Below, piece after piece: positions 20,425 to 30,311 of a DNA stretch of 64,000 nt. Source of the stretch: Porpolomopsis calyptriformis (Eukaryota; Basidiomycota; Agaricomycetes; Agaricales; Hygrophoraceae); assembly GCA_951640195.1 (NCBI GenBank), contig OX621171.1, positions 1,488,001 to 1,552,000 on the forward strand, in the 5' to 3' direction. Under the pieces are notes generated by a model, which worked only from the letters and a program-made list of their open reading frames with translations, did no database searches and was not told the DNA's origin. The position numbers were made by a program, and so were the translations under genes. Each line of letters begins with the position of its first letter. The first letter of the stretch is position 1.

Positions 20425-21916
20425 AGAATTGGGAGTTGCTTGAGTAAACCATAAGGTCAATGGTGAGGGACTTTGGACCTAGCGCACATAGTACAGGAGT
20501 TACAGTAATCCTTTACAAATGTCCAGAGTTCTGGCCATGTGTATTCTCATCAGATCAATTCAAGCGTTTTGTTTTGACTAAAATGACCAGCAATTAGATG
20601 ATCATGTTTTATACACAGAATTTGAAGTTGTAAGTTATCTACATTGGGCATGTAGATATGATGATCACAATGAAGGAAGCCAGAAGTGTCGATAGTCCAT
20701 TAGAGATTAGAGTTGGGATTGGAGTTGGATTCCACAACCTATAGATGCTCAATAGCCACTGGATTATCATGGAGTGAACTATGAATTCCTGAATGAAGGG
20801 AGTCAACATCCATAACAAATGCAGCTTTTAAGACTGGATCTAATAAGGATAAAGCCCATAGGGATGAAGCCAGTTGCTCTGAGGTAAAAACTGGTTGGAG
20901 ATTTTGAGGATTAATACTGGCATAGTCACTATCTCCCTCTTTAGGGTTGACATCATATCGACATATTAAAAAGTCCAGTTTTGCTCCGAGTTTTCCAGGA
21001 TGAAAATGAATGATGAGATTAAAGCCTAAAAAAAATTCAGACCAACAAGCTTGATGTTGCAACAAGAGTTTGGTTATAGAAAAGTATACCAAATTCTTGT
21101 GATCAGTAACAATGTCAATTGGGTCAGAAGAGCCTTCAAGGTAATGTCACTAGTTATGAAAACTATTATGAATGGCCAATAGTTCCTTGTTATGGACATC
21201 ATAATTCAACTCCAGTGGAGTTATAATAAAGTCCAAGAATAAAATGCAATAGGATGTAATGATTCATCATTGGCATAAGTTGACAGAATGTCTACTATGG
21301 CGTAGTTAGAGGCATCCATTTCTACTATCAGATGTGATCCTGGAGTGAAGTTGACAAGAACAGGAGTAGAAGTGAAGGCCTGTTTTAAGGATTCAAATGC
21401 AAATTTGCATTGAGTATTGAAATTCCATGGAACATTTTTCCAGGTCAGTTGTGTAAGTGGAGCTACCAATCCCAAGTAATTGTTAATAAAATGCCTATAG
21501 AAATTTCCAAAACCTAGGAATACCTGGACATCTTTGATTTTCCATGGTTCTAGCCAATCTAGGATAACTTGAACTTTGGCAGGATCTATGGTAATTCTAC
21601 CAGGAGAAAGGATAAATCCAAGGTATTCAACCATATCTTGATGAAAGAAACATTTCTCCAATTTTCCAAAAAGACTATTAAGTTAGAGTCTTTGGAGGAC
21701 TTCATGGACATGTTTCTGGTAATCTTCAATATTGTCCAAGTAGATGAGAATATCATCAAGATATACTACAACAGAGATATCAGAGAGGTCAGAGAAAATT
21801 CTGTTCATGAATCATTGAAATGTAGAGGGGGTATTGCATAGACCTAAGGGCATAACCAGGAATTTGAAAGCACCATATCTGGTATGAAAAGTAGTTTTCC
21901 ATTCATCTCCATCTGC
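20425..21916 (-). pseudogene. Gypsy-F pol, copy 1 (RT, RNase H, integrase start)
   Basis: Minus strand, truncated at both ends. RT is present from the block before the polymerase motif; [12 protein letters not shown] is intact at about 21752-21763. Next come connection and RNase H (VEMDASNYAIVDILS near 21300, DHKNLVYFS near 21070), then the integrase zinc region (C-x2-C at CTMCARSK near 20490). It stops before the integrase catalytic core. The sequence is a decayed version of Gypsy-C pol, with many of its CpG sites now TpG or CpA. The 5' part is cut at 21917 by a piece of LTR-E. Confidence 0.82.
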
Positions 21917-21983
21917 TGATACAACCCCTTGGTCCCTTGAGCTCTGGAGGACATGTTCCATATATCTATGTGATCCCCCAGAC
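21917..21983 (+). mobile_element. LTR-E fragment (67 bp)
   Basis: Starts TGATACAACCCC like the LTR-E copies at 49437 and (inverted) 62650. It is cut after 67 bp by the 5' LTR of Gypsy-C. Similarity beyond the first 25 bp is only partial, so it is a related rather than identical family. Confidence 0.55.
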
Positions 21984-22239
21984 TGTTACATCCCAGTTCC
22001 GACGAACTCCGATGAATTCCGATGAACTCCGATAATTCCAACAACTCTGAACACTCCATACTTTTCACATGTTTCCTACTTATGACATCCTCTGTTGTCA
22101 CTATGTCTCAGATATAATTATCTAGCAGGTATATAAGTACTGCATTTTTTCCCTGTATCTGTAGACAGAATATCGACTAAGTCCTGTCGTTTATCCAACT
22201 CCGATCTCTGAAATCAACTCCGAAACTTCGGACCTAACA
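21984..22239 (+). repeat. 5' LTR of Gypsy-C
   Basis: 256 bp, TGTTACATCCC to CGGACCTAACA. A TATA box (TATATAAG) starts at about 22130. The likely transcript start is 22163, 33 bp downstream, because the 11 nt from there pair with the PBS. The 5' part repeats AACTCCGATGAA-like units. Confidence 0.85.
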
Positions 22240-22241
22240 GT

Positions 22242-22252
22242 ATATTCTGTCT
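22242..22252 (+). promoter_or_regulatory. Self-priming PBS of Gypsy-C
   Basis: ATATTCTGTCT lies 2 nt after the 5' LTR and is the exact reverse complement of AGACAGAATAT at 22163-22173, the position expected for the 5' end of the RNA. In Tf1 of fission yeast the first 11 nt of the mRNA anneal to the PBS and are cut to form the primer. The same length and layout are seen here. Confidence 0.75.
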
Positions 22253-22274
22253 CTAGCTCAGGTTTTTATTCACG

Positions 22275-23501
22275 ATGACACAATGTACTCTTGAACATTT
22301 TACGGGATTTTCAACTAGAAGTTGATTATCTCCAACCAACTCCAAAACAAGTCCTGTGTCTCCAACTACGCGTATATCTGAAAGGCTTCCTACTGCTTTT
22401 TATGATCGAGAAAATCCGTTATGACCTGTAACTCCACGGACTACTCAAGGTCAAGCATCAACTTCGGTTGAAGAGACACCTCAAGTCCAGCCAGCTCAGG
22501 AAGCTCCAGAACAGGAGACAGCTGAAGAGAGATTGATCATAGCTTTTCAAAATATCGCCACCATCGCTCAAGCTTCTTCTGGAGCCAAACCTGCAAAATC
22601 CAAAGTCTGAGAGCCTGATCCTTTCGACGGCTCTGATCCGATGAAACTCCGACCTTTCCTGGTTCAACTTCAATTGAATTACAAGGATAGGCCTTCTGCG
22701 TTTACTTCCGATGAAGCTAAGGTCAATTATGCTATGTCATTTCTGAAGGGAATAGCATTATCTTTATTTGAACCTTACCTTTTGGAGACTATTCCTAACC
22801 CTCCATTGTTCCTCCCGGACTTCTCAGAGTTCTGCTCCGAGTTACAGGACCAATTCGGACCTTTGGATCCAATAGGAACTGCCGAAGCGGAATTGGAATC
22901 TTTGAAGATGTTCGATAATCAATGGATTGCCAAATATATTGTGCACTTCAACAGGCTAGCGGTTCAAGTCCAATGGGACATTGGAGCACTGCAGCATATC
23001 TTTTACCGTGGTCTTCCAGATCGAATCAAGGATCAAATGTCTCAACTCGGAAAACCGACCACATTGGTAGCTATGAAGGAGTTAGCTCAAACAATTGATG
23101 CTAGGTATTGGGAACGTAAAGGAGAACTTAAGCGGGACTCCGGTCGTGCTCCTGCACCTCCGACGAATGCTCCTAAACTGCCTTCAACTCCAACAACACC
23201 TTCTACTTTCAAGAAAACTCCTATGAAATCCACTCCGACTACCTCAACTCCGAAGCGTCCTGACCTCTGCGATAAACTCGGAAAAGATGGAAAGCTTACT
23301 CCGGCTGAACGAAAACGTCATTTGGATAATAACTTGTGTATGTTTTGTGGATCCCCAGGTCATATGGCAAAGGAATGTCCAAAGTCAGGTTCCTCTGCTT
23401 CAAAGAAGGCTTCTGGACGTGCCACTACTGTCGCCGATCCACCCACTGAGGAATCCCCTACTCCTATTCCGAGTGCCCCTCTGGCTGCTCCGAAAAAATA
23501 G
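22275..23501 (+). pseudogene. Gypsy-C gag
   Basis: ATG 22275 opens a frame of about 408 codons with three early TGA stops (near 22323, 22410 and 22608), then is open from 22641. The N-terminus is disordered and Gln/Pro-rich. The capsid follows (KLRPFLVQLQLNYKDRPSAF, QFGPLDPIGTAEAELESL, KELAQTIDARYWERKGEL), then a Ser/Thr/Pro linker and a zinc knuckle, C-M-F-C-G-S-P-G-H-M-A-K-E-C (CX2CX4HX4C), near 23337-23378. It ends at TAG 23499-23501 right after a run of six A. Pol continues in the -1 frame, so a frameshift at that run is likely. The capsid type is the one common in Agaricomycete chromoviruses. Confidence 0.85.
23493..23501 (+). promoter_or_regulatory. Candidate -1 frameshift site, gag to pol
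   Basis: Six A are followed directly by the gag stop TAG. Gag is in one frame and pol in the frame one base back, and pol can be read through this point. The related Gypsy-F has the same run before TAAG at about 50620-50630. It is not a textbook X-XXY-YYZ heptamer apart from the A run. Confidence 0.45.
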
Positions 23502-23503
23502 GA

Positions 23504-26500
23504 GGCAGTCCGCATGAGACGCGGAATGTGGACTGCATTGAAACTGTTCCTGTATCTTCTATTGTAAAGCTCAACACTTCCATTCCTTGCTCTGATTCCT
23601 TTTTGATCACTTTATTTATCGATTCATTATCTATTCCGACTCTTATCGATTCAGGATCCACACATTGTTTCTTGGACTTTGACTTTGTCCATTGAAACAA
23701 ACTCAAAACATCTCCGCTTCCTCCAAAGCAACTCCAATTATTTGATGGATCTCAAGGGAGAACTATTGATATGGGAGTTATCCTCCCTGTCCGATTTCTG
23801 TCTGGAGAAACTCTAGATATTGAGTTTTTGGTCACTCCATTAGATGCATCATGTTCTGCTGTTCTTGGATTCAACTGGCTTACCTGCTACAATCCATTGA
23901 TTGACTGGGTTACAAGCAGTATTTCATTCGGGACACCAAAACTGATGTATTCATCTTCGTCGTCAACACCTATGCCCTCCAAGCCAACTCCGCTTGACCC
24001 TCCAGCTCCGACTCCAACTCCAACTCTGACTTCACTTCCTCCTGTGTCTGTTATTTCGGCAGCCGCCTTTGTACATGCTAGCAAGCAAGAAGGATCTCAG
24101 TCCTTTGTTCTTCAAGCTGCTGATATCTCAAAAGCGCATTCTGTCGACATCTCCAATGTTCCTCTGGACCCTACATTTTACATGAAAGTTCCTCCAGAAT
24201 ATCATGACTATGCTGATGTTTTCAGTGAAGGGAAATCTAAACGTCTTCCTCCTCATTGTTATAGCGATCACCATATTGATCTAGAGGAGGGTATGACACC
24301 TCCACTGGGACGCATCTATTCTCTTTCTGTTGCGGAACAAGAAGCCCTTCATATATTCTTGGATGATCACCTTAGAAAAGGTTGGATACATTCCTCTGGA
24401 TCTCTGGGCAGTGCTCCAATCATTTTCATCTGCAAGAAAGATGGCTCCTTATGTTTATGCATGGACTATCGAGGCATCAATAAAATTACCAAGAAAGATT
24501 GTTACCCACTTCTGCTCATCTCCGATCTCCTGGACCATGCCAGCAAAGGTCGTATCTACACCAAAATCGATTTGTGAATTGGATACTTCAATGTACGAAT
24601 CGCGGAAGGGGATGAATGGAAAACCACTTTCCATACCAGGTATGGTGCTTTTGAATTCTTGGTTATGCCCTTAGGTCTATGCAATGCCCCATCAACATTT
24701 CAATGTTTCATGAACGAGATTTTCTCCGACCTCTCTGATATCTCCGTTGTAGTATATCTTGATGATATCCTTATCTACTTGGATAACGTTGCGGATCACC
24801 GGAGACATGTCCACGAGGTACTCCAAAGACTCCAACTTAACAGTCTTTTCAGAAAACTGGAGAAATGTTTCTTCCATCAAGATACGATTGAATACCTTGG
24901 ATTTATCCTTTCCCCTGGTGGAATTACCATGGACCCTGCCAAAGTTCAAATTATCCTAGATTGGCTGGAACCACGGAAAATCAAGGATGTCCAGTTGTTC
25001 TTAGGTTTTGGAAATTTCTATAGGCGTTTTATCAACAACTACTCAGGATTGGTATCTCTACTTACACGACTGACCCGGAAAAACGTTCCGTGGAATTTCG
25101 ATACTTAATGCAAATTTGCATTTGAATCTCTGAAGCAGGCCTTCACTTCCGCTCCTGTTCTTGTCAATTTCGCTCTGGGATCACGTCTGGTAGTAGAAAC
25201 AGATGCCTCCGATTACGCCATAGTGGGCATCTTATCAACTTATGCTGAAGATGAATCATTGCATCCCATCGCATTCTACTCTCGGACTTTAACTCCGCCA
25301 GAGTTGAACTATGATATCCATGACAAGGAGCTATTAGCAATTCACGATAGTTTTCGCAACTGGCGTCATTACCTTGAAGGCTCTTCTGACCCAGTCGATG
25401 TTGTCACTGATCACAAGAATTTGGTATACTTTTCTACGACCAAACTCCTGTCACAGTGTCAGGCTCATTGGTCTGAATTTTTGTCGGGCTTTAATCTCAT
25501 CATTCGTTTTTGCCCCGGAAAACTCGGAGCAAAACCGGACTTCTTAACTTGTCAATATGACATAAATCCTAAAGAGGGAGATAGCGACTACACCAGTATC
25601 AATCCTCAGAACCTCCGACTGGTTTTTACCTCGGAGCAACTGGCTTCGTCCCTACAAGCTTTATCCTTATTGGATCCAGTGTTAAAGGCTGCATTCATTA
25701 TGGATGTAGACTCCCTCCACTCGAAAATTCGGAATTCGCTTCATGATGATCCAGTGGCTATGGAGCACCTAAAGGTTGCGGATGCCAACTCCGATCTCCA
25801 ATGGACTATCGACACCTCTGGTTTCCTTCGTCACGATAGTCGTATCTATGTGCCTGACGTAGATGACTTACGACTTCAAATTTTGCGTATGAAGCATGAT
25901 CATCCAATTGCTGGTCATTTTGGTCAAAACAAAATGCTTGAATTGATCTGATGAGAATACACATGGCCAGAACTCCAGACCTTTGTAAAGGATTACTATA
26001 ACTCCTGTACTATGTGTGCTAGGTCCAAAATCCCTCGCCATTGACCTTATGGTTTACTCAAGCAACTCCCAATTCCGGAGAAGCCTTGGAATTCCATCTC
26101 CATGGATTTCATTGAGCAACTCCCTAACTCCAATGAATTCTCCGCTATTCTTGTTGTTGATCGATTCTCCAAACAAGCTATTTTCATACCAACCTTCGAC
26201 ACTATCACTACTCCTTAGCTCGCTCAACTTTTCCTTGTCCATGTATTCTCCAAACATGGAGTTCCCTCACATGTCACCTGTGACCGAGGTTCAGAATTTG
26301 TCTCCCGCTTTTTCTGGTCATTGGGTAAAGTCCTTGACATGTGTCTCCATTTTACCTCCGGGTACCATCTGGAAGGTGATGGACAAACTGAATGAGTTAA
26401 TCAAACCTTGGAGCAATACCTACGGATGTATTATAACTATCAACAGGACAACTGGTCCCATCTCCTGGCTATTGCGGAATTCGCATATAACAACGCTCCG

Positions 26501-27175
26501 AACGCTACTACTGGGATATCCCCTTTTTTCGCCAACAAGGGTTATCATCCAAATATTTCAGTACACCCTGAGTGTGATCTTACTTCTGTTTGAGCTGGAG
26601 AATTAGCTGTTGATTTGGACGAACTCCACTCTGAACTCCGAAATACCATCTCTAAAGCTCAAAAGCGTTATCAGCACTACGCTGACTTAAAGCGCATTCC
26701 AGCCCCTGATTTCGAGATAGGAACTCAAGCCTTTGTAAAGGCCAAGTTTTTCCGAACTACCAGACCCTCCAAGAAACTCTCGGAGAAGAACTTAGGTCCT
26801 TTCGAGGTCATTGCCTGAGTTAGAACCCATTCCTATACTCTCCATTTGCCTAGTTCCATGAAAGCTATCCATCCTGTCTTTCATGTATCACAGTTGGAAC
26901 CAGCCTCACCAAATACGATTCCGAACCAAGTACAACCTCCGCCTCCTCCAGTAATCATAGATGGAGAACCGGAGTTTGAGATCTCCGAAATCCTAAACTC
27001 GAAAATTGATAATAGGCGTTGCTTATGCAAATTATTGTATTTGGTTCGTTGGGAAGGCTATGAAGGTACTGACGAAGAAACCTCATGGATCCTCACTACT
27101 GAACTAGGACATGCTTCAGAACTCGTCTCGGAGTTCCACTCCGCTTATCCGGAGAAACCCGGACCTGACTATTGA
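23504..27175 (+). pseudogene. Gypsy-C pol: protease, RT, RNase H, integrase, chromodomain
   Basis: A single frame with about ten stops, mostly TGA. The order is: protease with LIDSGSTH near 23640; RT with [23 protein letters not shown] and an intact [10 protein letters not shown] near 24750-24775; RNase H with VETDASDYAIVG near 25195 and VTDHKNLVYF near 25405; integrase zinc region H-D-H-P-I-A-G-H…C-T-M-C near 25900-26010; integrase core Asp (SMDFIEQLP), Asp (VTCDRGSEF) and Glu (GDGQTE), all kept; a GPY-like part (KNLGPFEVI); and at the end a chromodomain (FEISEILNSK…LYLVRWEGYEGTDEETSW) near 26965-27165. The terminal chromodomain defines a chromovirus; such domains in related elements direct integration to chromatin. 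All catalytic residues I can locate are intact, so loss of function is by stops only. Confidence 0.9.
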
Positions 27176-27223
27176 TTTCTTTCGCTCTTATTTATTCTTG
27201 ACTTCGATTCAAAAATTCATCAT

Positions 27224-28005
27224 CTATTCCAAAGGGACTATTTCTACATCCCTTATGGGCATTTCCTCCTCTGACATCTCCGACTCCTCCAACATCTCCG
27301 AACTTTCTCCACTTTCTCCACTATCCTTATACTCCCCATCTAACAACTCCTCAGTCCTCTCCATGGACTCCCTCATTCTCTTCATCTCCATCCTCATCTT
27401 CCTCATCTCCCCCCAAACTCCTTGCAGCTCCTCCCTCAAATTCGCCATCTCTGACAACTCCGCATTTCCCCATCGCCTTTTTCCGTCGTGTTCTGGTTCC
27501 TCCATGGTACTCTGGACATGCTTTCTTTTTGCTGGTTCTTCTCTAACCCAGCATTTGGCCTTCACCTGTTGGCAGGCGGTACAACTCTAGGCCTTCCCCT
27601 GTCTGGTCGGCCACACACACCCCTCCGCGCTCCCTTTCTTGATGCAAGGCTCGCACGGAGCTCTCCTAAACGAACTCCGGTCAACTCCAGAATAAAGCGG
27701 ATAAAAGGAAATACTTACGGCCGTCTGATCAAGGCCTCTTGCCCTGATCTTTCCTCCGCCACCATCTCCACCTACTCCACTGGCTCCGCTATTTGAGCCA
27801 CCTCCTTCGCCCTCCTTGCTGCCTCCCTTTTTGCAGCCTTGGCCGCCTTTCTGGCCGCTTGTCGTTCCTCTGCCAACCGATGCTCTTCCTCCGCCCTCTG
27901 GGCCTCCTCCGCTTGCTCCGCTTCCTCGCGCTCTCATTGTTCTTCATTTTCGAGCAGGACTTGGAGCTGTGCAAGTTGAGCTTGGATTTCGTTGCGAGTG
28001 GGCAT
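27224..28005 (-). pseudogene. Antisense spliced gene of Gypsy-C, Zn2Cys6-like
   Basis: It lies opposite to pol, between the pol stop and the 3' LTR. ATG 28005 (MPTRNEIQAQLAQLQVLL) opens an exon rich in Glu, Ala and Arg with strong coiled-coil character. A 53-bp intron (27666-27718) with GTAAGT and TTTAG ends joins it in frame to a second exon. Just after the junction (27551-27655) six cysteines are spaced C-X2-C-X8-C-X11-C-X2-C-X6-C, close to the fungal Zn(II)2Cys6 cluster. A second heptad-rich region (EMRKMRMEMKRMRESMERTEELL) and an acidic tail follow. About 240 codons with three stops (one TGA, two TAG). The function is unknown; DNA binding and dimerisation are suggested by layout only. The start is chosen because it is the first ATG and is followed by an unbroken amphipathic segment. 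Confidence 0.7.
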
Positions 28006-28174
28006 TGTTAATGAAGAAGAGTGATCCGCTGGACCTTATTATATATGTTCCGATTTCAAACTCCGATGATTCTCCGAAATCCGCCACATTCCGAAACTCT
28101 GATTTCTTGGTCATTACCAAATATGGTCAAGTCCAATATGCGGTCTCGAGGGCTCGCCCTTAAGAGGGAGATAC

Positions 28175-28430
28175 TGTTACATCCCAGTTCCGACGAACTC
28201 CGATGAATTCCGATGAACTCCAATAATTCCAACAACTCTGAACACTCCATACTTTTCACATGTTTCCTACTTATGACGTCCTCTGTCGTCACTATGTCTC
28301 AGATATAATTATCTAGCAGGTATATAAGTACTGCGTTTTTTCCCTATATCTGTAGACAGAATATCGACTAAGTCCCGTCGTTTATCCATCTCCGATCTCT
28401 GAATTCAACTCCGAAACTTCGGACCTAACA
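28175..28430 (+). repeat. 3' LTR of Gypsy-C
   Basis: 256 bp, same length as the 5' LTR, preceded by a purine-rich tract. It would also hold any promoter for the antisense gene, whose ATG is 170 bp away. Confidence 0.88.
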
Positions 28431-29703
28431 GCCCAAGTCCCAAGAGGAATGAGGTTGCCAGCGGTATCAGTACGACCGAAGAACATATCGATGTATTGTT
28501 GCACCCACTCAGCAGCTACGCCTTCCTTCATGTATGAGAGTGCGACAAGAATCATCCTCTCGGGGTTGGTGACATTGCTGCCATGGAGAAAGATAATTAC
28601 TTGTCGGAACCAATTCTTGTACAGCTTTTTGTCGCCGTTGAAGGAGTCGGGCTGGGCAAGCTTGATTTTGTTTGACGCGGAGGCCATTGGTGCTGTTTGC
28701 GAAGGGGGGAGCGGATTCGGGTTCAGGGGCGGTGGGGTACCAGAAGGGGAAGCAGAAGGGAAAGGGAAACGAGGGGCTGGATTCGAGTCAGGGGGTGGTT
28801 CCTCTCGAGGGGGAGAGTTCTTCGGTTTCCGGGGGGTTTCCAGAAGTGGTCGTTGCGGGGGACTAGAGGTGGTTGCCTTCACAGGGGAGGACGACGAGCG
28901 GGAGAGAGGTTGAGGTGGTGTTCGGAGAAAACGAGGACATCCGAACACAAAGGGTGAGGATGTATCTACGGGTTGTGGAGTTGGGGCAGGGAGAGTGGTT
29001 GGGCCGAGAACCTCAAAGATGGAGGGAGTCGAGGGGTTGAGAATCTGAGATGATAAGGGTGAAAATATCTCAGAGGTGTCGACGGCGTCCTGGTACTCTA
29101 GGTCGTTGTCTGTGAGCCTGAAGCTTGATCAACGGGAACCTGTATGGGGAGGCGTGGTTGGAGGTTGTCTCAAATGTGGATCTCTCTGATGTGAGAGGAT
29201 CCGCGACGGTAGAAAACACGGATGGAGGAGGTGAGAAAATTGGCAACGAGCACGGGGGAACAGTAAACTCTGATGCGAACATGATTGAACGTTCGCGGTT
29301 TGACTTCAACAAAAGGGTCTAAACCGTCATCTGAATCCGGGGGCGAAGGAGCAGTGTAGAAGGAGTCCAAAGAAAGTGAAGAATGAGATGAGATGGGGGA
29401 GTGATTGGCGGAGGCGGGAGGAGAGAGTTCGAATGCGAGGTGGGAGAACTCGAGTGTAAGAGCTGCGAGTTGAGCCTGTTCGATGTCTAGAGCGTCAACG
29501 GCTTGTTGCTCGGAGTAGCTAATGAGCTGACTCGAGGAAGCCTGAGGGGATTGATGAGGGGGAGAATAGGACGGGGGCGGATCGAAGGAGGATGGGTCCA
29601 GGGTGGTGGTCGAGTTCGATACCGTGTGGTTAGTCACCGTGGTTTCTGAAATGAAAGAGGATGGGCCTGACGAGGGGGAGCCTGGCAGATTCCGGAGGGG
29701 CAA
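28431..29703 (-). pseudogene. Gypsy-D gag, 3'-truncated
   Basis: Minus strand. A Pro/Ser-rich leader is open from 29703 (MPLRNLPGSPSSG). A change of frame near 29100, next to a CAG|G acceptor-like site, leads to a second open part that continues to 28431. The second part is Pro-rich and then becomes capsid-like: KIKLAQPDSFNGDKKLYKNW, QVIIFLHGSN, LVALSYMKEGVAAEWVQQYI. The frame is cut within LIPLGTWA by Gypsy-C. The sequence has many CpG and few stops, so this is a young fragment. Zinc knuckle and pol are missing from the window. Confidence 0.75.
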
Positions 29704-29783
29704 CTACGACGGTTGTTAAACGACGGTCGAAGTCAGACGAATCTTCTCCAGGGACTCTTGCGGAAAGAAGCTAGGTAAGAGCG

Positions 29784-29796
29784 AGTCTTGAATTTC
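29784..29796 (-). promoter_or_regulatory. Self-priming PBS of Gypsy-D
   Basis: Immediately inside the 5' LTR. On the minus strand it reads GAAATTCAAGACT. That is the exact complement of the 13 nt beginning at 29888 on the minus strand (29876-29888), which lie about 30 nt downstream of a TATAAGTA box. It is the same logic as in Gypsy-C and Tf1. Confidence 0.75.
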
Positions 29797-30262
29797 TGTT
29801 ACATCAGCGGTGGTGTCTCAGGTAGCTTCCGGGGACAACAAGGAGCCTAGTGCATAAACCAGGGGAAACGATGTTGAAATTCAAGACTAAGGAAGATACA
29901 AGCGTATCGTACTCTACTTATATCTGTCTGAGTCTAGAATGTGATTGTGATCGCTATAGAGACATTCCATGGAATGGCTGACTAATGCGCAGCCTTGTGC
30001 AGCTACTGCGGAATAGCTGTGGAGCACGTCTTCATTGTCCAATAGCGTAAACGTCTCCAATCTATAAGGATTAGCGATAAGATAAGATTAGTTGGGGAGA
30101 TAAGATAAGATAACAAGGAAGGAGAAATCGAAAGGAAAGTAAGTGGAGGATCAATCGGCAATGTCACGTGTGACATGTGACGTGTGACCGACTGGTCGGC
30201 GTGACAGGTCACAGAAGTCATGGACAGGGGACAGATGGACGAAAAATGAAGAAGTCGTAACA
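29797..30262 (-). repeat. 5' LTR of Gypsy-D
   Basis: 466 bp with inverted ends TGTTAC/GTAACA. It has a TATA-like box (TATAAGTA on the minus strand, about 29915-29922) and, in the upstream part of the LTR (30161-30220), a cluster of GTCAC/TGTGAC motifs including CACGTG. It abuts the second copy of the Gypsy-I region at 30263. Confidence 0.8.
30161..30220. promoter_or_regulatory. GTCAC/TGTGAC motif cluster in Gypsy-D U3
   Basis: GTCACGTGTGAC, ATGTGACGTGTGACC, CCGACTGGTCGG and GTGACAGGTCAC follow one another within 60 bp. CACGTG and TGACGTG resemble bHLH and bZIP sites. The position upstream of the TATA box fits an enhancer. Confidence 0.4.
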
Positions 30263-30311
30263 ACCAGACACAAAAGTTGAGGTGCCTTTTGTCCAATTGA
30301 TAGTGGGGTTG

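Larger units (their letters stand above)
21984..28430 (+). mobile_element. Gypsy-C: near full-length chromovirus
   Basis: A 6447-bp element with 256-bp LTRs at both ends, a self-priming PBS, gag, pol with C-terminal chromodomain, an antisense gene, and a purine tract (TTAAGAGGGAGATAC) before the 3' LTR. The two LTRs differ at 8 of 256 positions by my reading: six transitions, five of them at CpG, and two A/T changes. That makes it one of the younger elements here. The flanks (CAGAC before, GCCCA after) do not form a target duplication, so the element or its surroundings have been rearranged. It is not obviously active: gag has three and pol about ten in-frame stops. Confidence 0.88.

Noticed and set aside
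21917..28440. Gypsy-C simply inserted into Gypsy-D gag
   Set aside because: The sequence left of Gypsy-C is an LTR-E fragment and Gypsy-F RT, not the rest of Gypsy-D gag, and the 5-bp flanks differ.
28449..28957. Plus-strand Gly/Arg-rich ORFs
   Set aside because: Complement of the Pro/Ser-rich Gypsy-D gag leader and capsid, which has coherent capsid blocks on the minus strand.
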